Shown here one piece after another: positions 37,827-45,712 of a stretch of DNA of 53,605 bases. The stretch's first letter is position 1, and every line of letters starts with the position of its first letter. Position numbers and translations under genes: made by a program. The stretch comes from Saccharopolyspora oryzae. GTDB lineage: Bacteria; Actinomycetota; Actinomycetes; Mycobacteriales; Pseudonocardiaceae. The notes beneath the pieces were generated by a model, which made no database searches, was not told the origin of the DNA, and saw nothing but the letters and a program-made list of their open reading frames with translations. The stretch is taken from positions 1 through 53,605 of the forward strand of contig NZ_JAQGLA010000046.1 of the NCBI RefSeq assembly GCF_027853915.1, written 5' to 3'.

Positions 37827-38354
37827 ATGCAAGCAGTTCCGCAGGAGTGGGGAGGTCCGGTGAAGGACGCGCACCGTTCGGGGTGTCCGATCAACCTCGC
37901 CGTCGAAGTGCTCGGCGACAAGTGGTCGCTGGTCGTCATCCGCGACCTGATGTTCGGCAACCGCAGGCACTTCCGCGAACTGCTGCACAACTCCGAGGAG
38001 GGGATCGCCTCGAACATCCTCTCCGCGCGGCTGCAGCGGCTCACCGAGCACGGCCTGGTGTCCAAGGCCGCCGACCCCACCCACAAGCAGAAGGTGATCT
38101 ACAGCCTCACCGAGCCGGCGATCCAGCTCGTCCCCGTGCTGGCCCAGCTCGGCGCGTGGGGACGCCGCCACCTGCCGGTGACGCGCGAGCTGTCCATCCG
38201 CGCGGAGCTGCTGGAGCGCGGCGGCCCCGAGCTGTGGGAGGAGTTCATGGACGAGCTGCGCGAGCAGCACCTGGGCATCCCCCGCCCGGAAGGAGCGGAG
38301 TCGGTCTTCGCCCGGCTCCAAGCCGCCTACGAAGCCGAAGTCGCCCGCGGATGA
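37827..38354 (+). CDS. HxlR family winged-helix transcriptional regulator
   Basis: 175 residues from the ATG at 37827 (GGAGG 4 nt upstream). A GTG at 37860 also has GGGGAGG and would give the more usual short N-terminus. The HxlR core CPINLAVEVLGDKWSLVVIRDLMFGNRRHFRELLHNSEEGIASNILSARLQRLTEHGLV is complete, with a helical C-terminal extension of about 60 residues. HxlR proteins sense redox or reactive electrophiles in some cases; the target here is unknown. Confidence 0.93.
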   Translation: MQAVPQEWGGPVKDAHRSGCPINLAVEVLGDKWSLVVIRDLMFGNRRHFRELLHNSEEGIASNILSARLQRLTEHGLVSKAADPTHKQKVIYSLTEPAIQLVPVLAQLGAWGRRHLPVTRELSIRAELLERGGPELWEEFMDELREQHLGIPRPEGAESVFARLQAAYEAEVARG

Positions 38355-38367
38355 TCCCTGGTCAGGC

Positions 38368-38413
38368 CTCGTGAGCACTTTCCGGCGCCATAGCACCGAA
38401 AAGTGCTCACGAG
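38368..38413. terminator. GTGAGCAC-type bidirectional hairpin, copy 1
   Basis: 14-bp perfect arms CTCGTGAGCACTTT/AAAGTGCTCACGAG with an inner CGG/CCG helix and a CATAGCA loop, between convergent HxlR and RlmA-like genes. Nearly the same element is at 40987-41030. Confidence 0.75.
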
Positions 38414-38432
38414 CCACCACCTGCGGAAAGCG

Positions 38433-39275
38433 TCAACGCCGGGGTCGGTAACTGGCGATCGTGACCGATGCGACCGGAGCGATGGGCTGCGGCAGAGCTG
38501 CGATCTGGGCGCGGAGGGCTTCGGGATCCGAGTGCCAGGCGCTGGGGCCCATCGCCACCACCGCCTCGGCTTCCGATGCCGCCAGGGAGAGCCGGAACTC
38601 GCAGGTCCGCTGAGAGATCAGGTCGAAGTGGTCGGCCAGCTGCGCGGTCAGGCGCTCCTGCTTGCGCTCGTCGACCTTGAGCAGGCCGAGCACGCCGACC
38701 AGGTCCGCCAGGTGCCCGGAGTTCGGCACGACCACCACGAGCCGCCCGTCCGGACGCAGGACGCGGTGCATCTCGACGGCGTTGCGAGGCGCGAAGACGT
38801 TCAGCAGCGCTGATGCTGCACCGGTGCGCACCGGCAGCGTCTGCCAGGCGTCGGCGACCGCCGCGCTCATGCGCGGGTGCGCCTTGGCCGCGCGGCGCGA
38901 GGCGTACTTCGAGACGTCCAACGCGAGGCCCACGCGGTCCGAGTCCGCCAGGGCACGGGCCAGGTAGTAGCCGGTCCCCGCACCGATGTCGACCACGCAG
39001 CCCTCGACGTCGGACACCGCTCCGGCCACCGCATCGGCGATCGGCGCGTAGTGGCCCGCGGCCAGGAAGTCCGCTCGGGCCGCGACCATCGCCGCCGTGT
39101 CCCCGACGACCTTCGTGCCGCCGGGGAGCAGGCTGACGTAGCCCTGGCGGGCGATGTCGAACACGTGGTTCGCCGCGCAGCGCAGGCTGTTGCCCGCCCG
39201 CCCCAGATCGGCACCGCAATGCGGGCAGGCCAGCACCGCCACAACCTCGTCCAGCAAACCAGCCCTCCACCGCAT
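38433..39275 (-). CDS. RlmA-like 23S rRNA (guanine-N1) methyltransferase
   Basis: 280 residues. An N-terminal zinc site C17-x2-C20...C33-x3-H37 (CPHCGADL, LRCAANHVFD) is followed by GYVSLLPGGTKVVGDTAAMVAARADFLAAGHY and a Rossmann SAM motif VVDIGAGTGYYLARAL. This is the layout of RlmA(I)/RlmA(II), which methylate G745 or G748 of 23S rRNA; the G748 enzyme TlrB gives macrolide (tylosin) resistance. Which base is used here cannot be told. It stands alone between gene-free gaps. Confidence 0.87.
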   Translation of the reverse strand: MRWRAGLLDEVVAVLACPHCGADLGRAGNSLRCAANHVFDIARQGYVSLLPGGTKVVGDTAAMVAARADFLAAGHYAPIADAVAGAVSDVEGCVVDIGAGTGYYLARALADSDRVGLALDVSKYASRRAAKAHPRMSAAVADAWQTLPVRTGAASALLNVFAPRNAVEMHRVLRPDGRLVVVVPNSGHLADLVGVLGLLKVDERKQERLTAQLADHFDLISQRTCEFRLSLAASEAEAVVAMGPSAWHSDPEALRAQIAALPQPIAPVASVTIASYRPRR

Positions 39276-39427
39276 CGTCCGCCGTGCAAGTCTAAAAGCA
39301 TGGTTTGACGTGGTCGTTTTGCGTAGCGGTGCGGGTGGCGGAACCTCAGCGCCCGCCTGGACTCCGGGTGCCCGACTTTATGTATGCCAATACACGGCAG
39401 CCGGGCCGTCCTCGCCAGGCGAACGCT

Positions 39428-39500
39428 GAGAACCCGCAGCGGTGCAAGCGCCGAGGGTGGGCTATTCGCCTGGCGGCGAATCAAAGACGAAAGATCAAAG
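39428..39500 (+). repeat. Intergenic structured repeat, copy B
   Basis: Bases 39437-39465 equal 4171-4199. A hairpin TTCGCC(TGGC)GGCGAA follows at 39465-39480, and then a GATCAAAG-ending tail like that of copy A. A further inverted repeat AGATCGT(8 nt)ACGATCT follows at 39499-39520. The hairpin ends about 100 bp before the next plus-strand gene, similar to copy A. It lies in the 305-bp gap between divergent genes. Confidence 0.6.
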
Positions 39501-39580
39501 ATCGTGATAAGCGACGATCTCCAAGAGTCCGCGGTCCGGGGGTTGCGCGAAGCCGTCGAACAGCTGGGACGGTGAGGACG

Positions 39581-40972
39581 ATGTGGGACTGGATGGCAGC
39601 ACCGGACTACTGGGCCGCGCGGTTCGCGGTCTCGCACTTGGTCGCCATCACCTACCTGCTGGGATTCGTCAGCGCGCTGCGCCAGTTCCGGGGGCTGCTC
39701 GGCGAACGCGGGCTGACCCCCATCCCCCGGTTCCTGGCGCACGTCCCGTTCCGGACCTCGCCCAGCCTGTTCCACCTGCACTACTCCGACCGGTTCTTCG
39801 CAGGCGTCTGCTGGGTGGGCGTCCTCGGCAGCGTGCTCGCGCTGTTCGCCGACCTGGCGCCGCTGTGGGCGTGGCTGGTGCTCTGGACGGTGCTGTGGGC
39901 GCTGTACCTGTCGATCGTCAACGTCGGGCAGGTCTGGTACTCGTTCGGCTGGGAGTCGCTGCTGCTGGAGGCCGGGTTCCTGGCGATCTTCCTCGGCCCC
40001 GCCGAGATCGCGCCGCCGACGCTGGTGCTGTGGTTGCTGACCTGGCTGCTGTTCCGGGTGGAGTTCGGCGCCGGGCTGATCAAGATGCGCGGCGACGCCT
40101 GCTGGCGGGACCTGACCGCGCTGTACTACCACCACGAGACCCAGCCGATGCCCGGCCCGCTGAGCCGCTGGTTCCACTGGCTGCCGCGCCCGCTGCACAA
40201 GACCGAGGTGCTGGCCAACCACTTCACCCAGCTGGTCGTGCCGTTCCTGCTGTTCGCCCCGCAGCCGGTCGCCTCGGCGGCCGGGCTGGTCGTGGTGGCG
40301 ACGCAGGGCTGGTTGATGCTCAGCGGGAACTTCGCCTGGCTGAACCTGCTGACCATCACGCTGGCGTTCTCCACGATGAGCCTGCCCCGGGCCGGACCGG
40401 CCGCCGGCCTGCCACCGTGGTTCGCCGCACTGGTGCTGGTGCTGGCGGTGGTGTTCGCGGTGCTGAGCTACTGGCCGGTGCGCAACATGCTCGGCAAGCG
40501 CCAGGTGATGAACCGCAGCTTCAACAAGCTGCACCTGGGCAACACCTACGGCGCGTTCGGCAGCATCACCCGCACCCGCTACGAGGTCGTCGTGCAGGGC
40601 GCGGCCGACGTCGACGCCGAGTGGCGGGAGTACGGGTTCAAGGGCAAGCCCGGCGATCCGAATCGCCGCCCACCGCAGGTCGCGCCCTACCACCTGCGCC
40701 TGGACTGGCTGATGTGGTTCCTAGCCCTGTCCCCCACCTACGGCCGGACCTGGCTGCCCGCCCTGGTCGAAGCACTCCTCCGCAACGACGACCAGGTCCT
40801 GCGCCTGCTCCGCCACAACCCGTTCCCGGACCGGCCACCGCTCCTGATCCGGGCGGACCTCTACCGCTACCGCTTCGCCACCCGCGCCGAGCACCGCGAG
40901 ACCGGGGCCTTCTGGATCCGCACCCGGGTCGGCGACTTCGTCCCACCCCTGACCCTCGACGACCTGGTGTGA
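39581..40972 (+). CDS. Lipase maturation factor (LMF1-like) family membrane protein
   Basis: 463 residues from the ATG at 39581 behind GGTGAGG. About eight membrane helices are visible. Family marks include YDRFFAGV-like HYSDRFFAGVCWVG, FGWESLLLEAGFLAIF, LLFRVEFGAGLIKMRGDACWRDLTALYYHHETQPMPGPLSRWFH and the C-terminal FNKLHLGNTYGAFGSITRTRYEVVVQG. In animals LMF1 helps fold lipases in the ER; the bacterial role is unknown, perhaps lipid or secreted-enzyme related. It is convergent with the fatty-acid methylation unit. Confidence 0.9.
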   Translation: MWDWMAAPDYWAARFAVSHLVAITYLLGFVSALRQFRGLLGERGLTPIPRFLAHVPFRTSPSLFHLHYSDRFFAGVCWVGVLGSVLALFADLAPLWAWLVLWTVLWALYLSIVNVGQVWYSFGWESLLLEAGFLAIFLGPAEIAPPTLVLWLLTWLLFRVEFGAGLIKMRGDACWRDLTALYYHHETQPMPGPLSRWFHWLPRPLHKTEVLANHFTQLVVPFLLFAPQPVASAAGLVVVATQGWLMLSGNFAWLNLLTITLAFSTMSLPRAGPAAGLPPWFAALVLVLAVVFAVLSYWPVRNMLGKRQVMNRSFNKLHLGNTYGAFGSITRTRYEVVVQGAADVDAEWREYGFKGKPGDPNRRPPQVAPYHLRLDWLMWFLALSPTYGRTWLPALVEALLRNDDQVLRLLRHNPFPDRPPLLIRADLYRYRFATRAEHRETGAFWIRTRVGDFVPPLTLDDLV

Positions 40973-40986
40973 CCTGCGGAGACGTC

Positions 40987-41030
40987 CCGTGAGCACTTTG
41001 GGTCGTCATAGCAGCCCAAAGTGCTCACGG
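40987..41030. terminator. GTGAGCAC-type bidirectional hairpin, copy 2
   Basis: 16-bp perfect arms CCGTGAGCACTTTGGG/CCCAAAGTGCTCACGG with a 12-nt loop containing CATAGCA. It sits between the convergent LMF-like and CFA-type genes (14 bp and 6 bp from their stops). Confidence 0.8.
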
Positions 41031-41035
41031 TGCTC

Positions 41036-42265
41036 TCACCAGGCCGGGCGGAGCGGGTAGTGGGCGTCGGTGCCGTCGAGGCGGACCCCGAGGACCTGGT
41101 GGAGCTGGACGATGTTGCGCTCGAAGCCCAGGCGGCAGGCCGCCATGTACAGGCGCCACACGCGCGCCCGGTCGAGGCCGACCTCCGCGACCGCTTCGCC
41201 CCAGTGCGCCTCGAGGTTCTCGCACCAGCCGGCGAGGGTCAGGGCGTAGTGCTCGCGCAGGTTCTCCTCGTGGCGGACCTCGAAACCGTTGTCGTTCATC
41301 GCCGACACCAGGGTGCCCACCGGTTCCAGCTCGCCGTCCGGGAAGACGTAGCGGCCGATGAACTTGCCCGGCCGCGCCCCGTGGCTGCCGTCGGGGCGGG
41401 TGATGCAGTGGTTGAGCAGCCGCCCGCCGGGCACCAGCTTGTCGCGCAAGAACGAGAAGTAGGACGGCAGCTGCGCCAGGCCGATGTGCTCGGTGAGCCC
41501 GATCGAGCTGACCGCGTCGAACCCGGTCTCGGTGACGTCGCGGTAGTCCAGGTGGCGGACCTCGGCCAGGTCGGCCAGGCCCCGCTCGGCGATGGCCTTC
41601 TGCGCCCACTGCGCCTGCTGCCGGGACAGCGTCACGCCGAGCGCGCGGACCCCGTAGTGCTCGGCCGCGTGCATCACCATGCCGCCCCAGCCGCAGCCCA
41701 CGTCGAGCAGCCGCATGCCCTCCTGCAACCCGAGCTTGCGCGCCACCAGGTCGTGCTTGGTGAACTGCGCTTCCTCCAAAGTGGACGTCTCGGACGGGTA
41801 CACCGCGCAGGTGTAGGCCATCGACGGTCCCAGCACCCACTCGTAGAACCGGTTGGACACGTCGTAGTGGTAGGCGATAGAGGTGCTGTCGCGGCGCTTG
41901 GAGTGCCGCCAGCCGCGCCCGCGGTGCTCGACCGCCGGCGGCTTGACCGGCCACCACAGCCGGTACCCGGCCAGCTTCACCAGCAGCTCGCGGCGCAAGC
42001 TCGGCGGGATCTCCTCCAGCGCCACCGACGGGAACGACGACAACGCCGCGTACATGTCGCCGTGCACCTCGAGCGCCCCGGTGACGTAGGCGCGGGCCAG
42101 CCCGAGCTCGCCGGGAGCCGCCGCCAGGTGCGAAAGCGCCAGCGGGGAGCGGACTTCCACGCAGACCTCGGCACCCGGCGGCCCGGTCCGGCTGCCGTCG
42201 AAGGCACGGATCTCCACCGGGGTACCGCCCCCGAGGACGCGCGCGAACACCTCTGCCCAGCCCAT
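41036..42265 (-). CDS. CFA synthase-type fatty-acyl methyltransferase (10-methylene step, TmsB/BfaB-like)
   Basis: 409 residues. The cyclopropane synthase signature HYDVSNRFYEWVLGPSMAYTCAVY and SAM motif LLDVGCGWGGMVMHAAEHYG are present. The N-terminal domain (1-110) is that of actinobacterial CFA proteins. It lies 60 bp downstream of an FAD-linked oxidoreductase gene, the pairing known as tmsB/tmsA or bfaB/bfaA. There the methyltransferase adds a methylene group to an oleoyl chain of a phospholipid and the flavoprotein reduces it to 10-methylstearate. Classical cyclopropane synthesis remains an alternative. Confidence 0.88.
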   Translation of the reverse strand: MGWAEVFARVLGGGTPVEIRAFDGSRTGPPGAEVCVEVRSPLALSHLAAAPGELGLARAYVTGALEVHGDMYAALSSFPSVALEEIPPSLRRELLVKLAGYRLWWPVKPPAVEHRGRGWRHSKRRDSTSIAYHYDVSNRFYEWVLGPSMAYTCAVYPSETSTLEEAQFTKHDLVARKLGLQEGMRLLDVGCGWGGMVMHAAEHYGVRALGVTLSRQQAQWAQKAIAERGLADLAEVRHLDYRDVTETGFDAVSSIGLTEHIGLAQLPSYFSFLRDKLVPGGRLLNHCITRPDGSHGARPGKFIGRYVFPDGELEPVGTLVSAMNDNGFEVRHEENLREHYALTLAGWCENLEAHWGEAVAEVGLDRARVWRLYMAACRLGFERNIVQLHQVLGVRLDGTDAHYPLRPAW

Positions 42266-42325
42266 CAGCGAATCCCCTTCCTGGCTCAGACGACTACGCG
42301 AACCTGGCGCCAGTCCTTGCCGAAA

Positions 42326-43705
42326 TCACCTTTCCCGGACGCACTTCTCGTACAGCCCGGGCAGCCGGTGCTGCGGGTCGTAGCGCTCCTTCAACCGCTC
42401 GTACACCGGCTGGTTGTAGAGCCGCCAGAACTCCTCCTCGGTGTAGTAGGAGTTGGAGTACAGCGACTTGTGCCCGTCGAGCTCGCCCACCACGCGCTCG
42501 ATCGCCCGGTTGTGCCGTCCCGGCGCTTCGCCCCGGCGGAGCGGCACCGTGGACCAGAAGCCGACGTTGACGTACAGCTCGTCGGGATCCATCGGGTACA
42601 GCGGCCAGCCCTTGCGGTCGCGCAGCTGCACCGGGCACAGCCACACCGGGGAGATGCCGATGTCGCGGTGGAAGAACTCCAGGAACTCCGGCAGCCGGTC
42701 GACCGGGATCTCCACGTCCTGGATCACCGGCTCGTTGACGCCCCGGCCGCGCAGCACCGCGATCCGGTCGGTCACCGCGTGCTTGCGGTCCCAGGCCACG
42801 ATGCGGCGGTAGACGTCGGAGCGGCGGTACTGCCGCGGCCAGAACCGCCGCACCACCGGGTGCTGCGCGCCGAACGCGCGGGAGCACCAGAACCAGTCGG
42901 TGTCCCACCGCCACAGGTAGTCGTGGATGCGCAGGTAGTCGGTGCGCCGCTGCTGCAGGGAGCGGTAGTAGACCTGCTGCCCGGTGTAGTCGCTGGTGAA
43001 CGGCGCTTCGTCCACATAGGACCCGAGTGTCAGGTACTGCTCGCGGGCGCTGAAGACGGTGCCGTCGAGGAAGTCGACCGGGTGCCCGTCGTAGCTGCGG
43101 TCGCGGCAGATCTGCGCGATGGCGTCCGCGCACTCCCGCGCCGTGCCGAACCGGACGTGCTGCAACCGCACGTACGGGCGAACCTGCTCCAGCTCGATCT
43201 CCAGCCGCAGCGCGTAGCCCAGCGTGCCGTAGGAGTTGGGGAACCCGCGGTGCAGCTCGGCGTGCTCGTTGTCCGCACGGGCGCGCACGACTTCCCCGGA
43301 TCCGGTGAGGATCTCCATCTCCCGCACCGATTCGTGCGGCAGCCCGCTGCGGAAGGAGGTGGATTCGATGCCGAGACCGGCCACCGCGCCGCCGAGCGTG
43401 ATCGTCTTCAGCTGCGGCACGACCAGCGGGATGTGCCCGGACGGCAGCAGCGCGTCGACGACGCTCTCGTAGGTCGCCATGCCCTGCACCTGCGCGGTGC
43501 GGTTGGCGGTGTCCACCTCCAGCACGCGGTCGAAGCCCCCGACGTCCAGGCCCGGACCTGCGGACGGGTCGCGGAACCGGAACAGGTTGGAGGTGGGTTT
43601 GGCCAAGCGCACCGGTGCGCCGGCGGGCAGTCGCCCGTACTGCGCGACCAGAGCGGCTACGTCGTCGGAATGGCTACCCGTCACGGCTGTTCCCCGATCC
43701 GCCAT
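42326..43705 (-). CDS. FAD-binding oxidoreductase (10-methylene reductase, TmsA/BfaA-like)
   Basis: 459 residues from the ATG at 43705 (a GTG a few codons in has a better GGGGA site). The N-terminal FAD_binding_4 domain (about 35-190) contains QGMATYESVVDALLPSGHIPLVVPQLKTITLGGAVAGLGIESTSFRSG. The C-terminus YNQPVYERLKERYDPQHRLPGLYEKCV resembles DWARF1/24-dehydrocholesterol-reductase-like flavoproteins. In the known two-gene systems this enzyme reduces the C10 methylene to methyl. It is first in the operon with the CFA-type gene. Confidence 0.87.
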   Translation of the reverse strand: MADRGTAVTGSHSDDVAALVAQYGRLPAGAPVRLAKPTSNLFRFRDPSAGPGLDVGGFDRVLEVDTANRTAQVQGMATYESVVDALLPSGHIPLVVPQLKTITLGGAVAGLGIESTSFRSGLPHESVREMEILTGSGEVVRARADNEHAELHRGFPNSYGTLGYALRLEIELEQVRPYVRLQHVRFGTARECADAIAQICRDRSYDGHPVDFLDGTVFSAREQYLTLGSYVDEAPFTSDYTGQQVYYRSLQQRRTDYLRIHDYLWRWDTDWFWCSRAFGAQHPVVRRFWPRQYRRSDVYRRIVAWDRKHAVTDRIAVLRGRGVNEPVIQDVEIPVDRLPEFLEFFHRDIGISPVWLCPVQLRDRKGWPLYPMDPDELYVNVGFWSTVPLRRGEAPGRHNRAIERVVGELDGHKSLYSNSYYTEEEFWRLYNQPVYERLKERYDPQHRLPGLYEKCVRER

Positions 43706-43850
43706 GCCCCCGACTCTATTGCCGGGACTGGCGGCGGGCATCCGCTTTTCCACCCGCGAACCGGGCCGCAACGACCCGCACGACGCCGGACGCGCCCACC
43801 GGCGATCACGAAATCGCAGGTGGCGACGGCTGGCGTCGCTTATCAAACAC

Positions 43851-43871
43851 GCTTGCTTGCAGCAAGCATGC
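43851..43871. promoter_or_regulatory. 21-bp operator-like palindrome before the 10-methyl fatty acid genes
   Basis: Around a central A, 9 of 10 positions pair (core TGCTTGC-A-GCAAGCA at 43854-43868). It is located about 145 bp before the flavoprotein start and after the terminator of the cyclase gene, so it probably belongs to the promoter of this two-gene unit. Confidence 0.45.
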
Positions 43872-43916
43872 ACAGCATGAATTCGATCACATGGACTAGT
43901 CCCAGCGGCTTGACTC

Positions 43917-43956
43917 GCGCGCACCTCGGAGTACGTCAGCAGCCCGAGGTGCGCGC
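43917..43956 (-). terminator. Hairpin terminator after the adenylate cyclase
   Basis: 13-bp perfect stem GCGCGCACCTCGG/CCGAGGTGCGCGC with a 14-nt loop, 9 bp beyond the stop. Confidence 0.8.
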
Positions 43957-43965
43957 CGGAGGAGA

Positions 43966-44952
43966 TCAGTCGGCGCGGCGCAGCGCCCAGGCGCGGAGAC
44001 CGCGGAAGCCCTGGACCTTGGTCGGGCCGACCGAGATCAGGCGGTAGTCCGGGTGGTCCCGCAGCGACGCCGCCAGTTCGCGGTCCACCAGCACCGACGC
44101 CGGGCGGGCCACCGAGGTCAGGCGGCTGGCGATGTTCACCGTCGAGCCGTAGACGTCGCCGAAGCGGGCCAGCACCGACCCCTGCGCGAGCCCGATGCGC
44201 AGCGGCGGCAGCAGGTCGTCCTTGGCGATCTCCTCGTTGAGCGACAACGCGATCTCGGCGGCCTCGGCGGCGGTGTCGGCCACGAACAGCACCTCGTCGC
44301 CGACCGTCTTGATGACCCGGCCGTGGTTCTCCGCGACCACACCGCTGGCCAGCGACTCGAAGCCGTCGATCAGCCGGGTCAGCTCCAGCTCGGTGAAGTC
44401 CCGGATCAGCCGGGTGTAGCCGACCAGGTCGGCGAAGCCGATCACCTGCACCCGCACGTCGGTGCCCGGGTCGCGCTCGGCGAGCTCCCGCGAGGCGCTG
44501 GCCGCCAGGTGCCGCCGCCACACGTAGTCCTGCATCTGCTCCATCACCGGCAGGATCACCGAGGCGACCTGGGCGGTGGTCTCGACGTCCACCGCGAACT
44601 TGTCGCCCAGCAGCGACTTGAAGATCCCGACCTGCCACTCGGCCAGCCGGGACATCGTCTGCGCCAGCGAGCGGGCCACCGCCGACTCCAGCTCCGGCGG
44701 GATCACCTCGGCCGAGACCAGCTCCACCAGCGAGCGCAGCGCGGCGACGTCGGCGTCGGTGAACACCACCGCCTCGTCGTCGACGTGGGCGAAGCCCATC
44801 GCCTGCCACAGCTGCTCGGCACGCCGGACGGGGACGCCCGCGGCGGCCGCCACCTGGTCCTTCGTGTAGCGCGCGGCACCGCCGAGGATCGTGCTCTCGA
44901 TCTGGTTGCCGCGTGCGGTCGGCTTATCGCGTGGTTCGGACAACGAGCACAT
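43966..44952 (-). CDS. Class III adenylate cyclase with N-terminal regulatory domain
   Basis: 328 residues. An N-terminal helical domain (1-160) resembles the autoinhibitory, pH-sensing part of mycobacterial Rv1264-type cyclases. The catalytic domain (165-320) keeps the metal ligands D175 (FADLVGYT) and D219 (TVGDEV), the adenine-selecting K215 and D266, and the transition-state N273 and R277 (GDVYGSTVNIASRL). It should therefore be active and make cAMP. No membrane segment. The ATG overlaps the upstream universal stress gene by 29 bp, so the two are co-transcribed. Confidence 0.92.
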   Translation of the reverse strand: MCSLSEPRDKPTARGNQIESTILGGAARYTKDQVAAAAGVPVRRAEQLWQAMGFAHVDDEAVVFTDADVAALRSLVELVSAEVIPPELESAVARSLAQTMSRLAEWQVGIFKSLLGDKFAVDVETTAQVASVILPVMEQMQDYVWRRHLAASASRELAERDPGTDVRVQVIGFADLVGYTRLIRDFTELELTRLIDGFESLASGVVAENHGRVIKTVGDEVLFVADTAAEAAEIALSLNEEIAKDDLLPPLRIGLAQGSVLARFGDVYGSTVNIASRLTSVARPASVLVDRELAASLRDHPDYRLISVGPTKVQGFRGLRAWALRRAD

Positions 44953-45376
44953 CGCATTCTGCTCGGCGCGAGACCTCGGACGGCACCGAGCCGAGGATCC
45001 GCCCCTTCAACGTGTTCAACCCGCGGCTGCCGATGACCAGCAGGTCAGCCGCTTCCTTCTCCGCGGCGGCCAGCAGCACGCCGATCGGCGCCCCGACCGC
45101 GGCGGAGGTGTCCACCAGCCGCGCCCCCGCTCCGCGGGCGACGTCGGTGGCCTCCCGCAGCGTGGCCTCGGCCGGTGCCGAGCCGACCACCTGGAAGGCC
45201 TCGTCGCCCAGCTCGTCGCGCGCCTGCTCGACGTCGCGCTCCGGCGTCGGGTAGTAGGCGCAGACGATCACCAGCCGAGCGGCCGAGTCGCCCGCGACGG
45301 CACCCGCGCGGGCCACCGCGCGCAGCGAGGGCTCCGAGCCGTCGGTCCCGACGACCACGGTGCGGTAACTGGACAT
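44924..45376 (-). CDS. Universal stress protein (ATP-binding UspA type)
   Basis: 150 residues from the ATG at 45376 behind AGGAG. The ATP-binding motif G116-x2-G119-x9-G129-S130 (GSRGLNTLKGRILGS) is complete. It starts with YRTVVVGTDGSEPSLRAVARA as usual. In mycobacteria some USPs bind cAMP; the shared operon with a cyclase makes a cAMP or ATP link attractive here, which is inference. Confidence 0.93.
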   Translation of the reverse strand: MSSYRTVVVGTDGSEPSLRAVARAGAVAGDSAARLVIVCAYYPTPERDVEQARDELGDEAFQVVGSAPAEATLREATDVARGAGARLVDTSAAVGAPIGVLLAAAEKEAADLLVIGSRGLNTLKGRILGSVPSEVSRRAECDVLVVRTTR

Positions 45377-45712
45377 CGCACTCCTACTTCCACTGGCTGA
45401 TTCTGCGCCTGGCACCGGCGTGAACCCTAACGACCGCGATGCCGCCCGGTCACGGTTCGCGACGCAGCGCGTTCAGCTGTGAGCGGACCTACACGCCACG
45501 ACCGGCCGTTTTGTCGAGACGGCCAAACGGAGTGGCCATCTCTCATCCGACCCCACAACATGATTGCGCTCCGCATCCGCGTAGGTTTCGCCAACAACGT
45601 GCAAACCATTCGGTGATCCAGGACACGGACGACGTTGCGCGGGACGTTCGCCGGGCCGAATCACGCCATGTACGTAACCTTTCGCGCATAGAGAACCACC
45701 AGGAGCAGAACC
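45377..45712. other. Divergent gap before the CAT-type transporter
   Basis: 336 bp with no gene. A hairpin GGCCGT(9 nt)ACGGCC is at 45504-45524. Its left arm could instead pair with AAACGG...GGCC just downstream, so two alternative folds exist; this is weak evidence for a leader switch. Nothing else stands out. Confidence 0.3.

Noticed and set aside
38433..39275. Macrolide-resistance gene tlrB
   Set aside because: The protein is RlmA-like, but no macrolide biosynthesis or other resistance genes are near, and housekeeping RlmA enzymes have the same motifs.
41021..44047. A plus-strand open frame of about 1000 codons opposite the fatty-acid genes
   Set aside because: It is antisense to two well-conserved genes and its translation is low-complexity (Ala, Arg, Val, His-rich), as expected from GC-rich third positions. 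Similar long frames opposite relA (5484-7964) and hisS (1666-3987) were rejected for the same reason.
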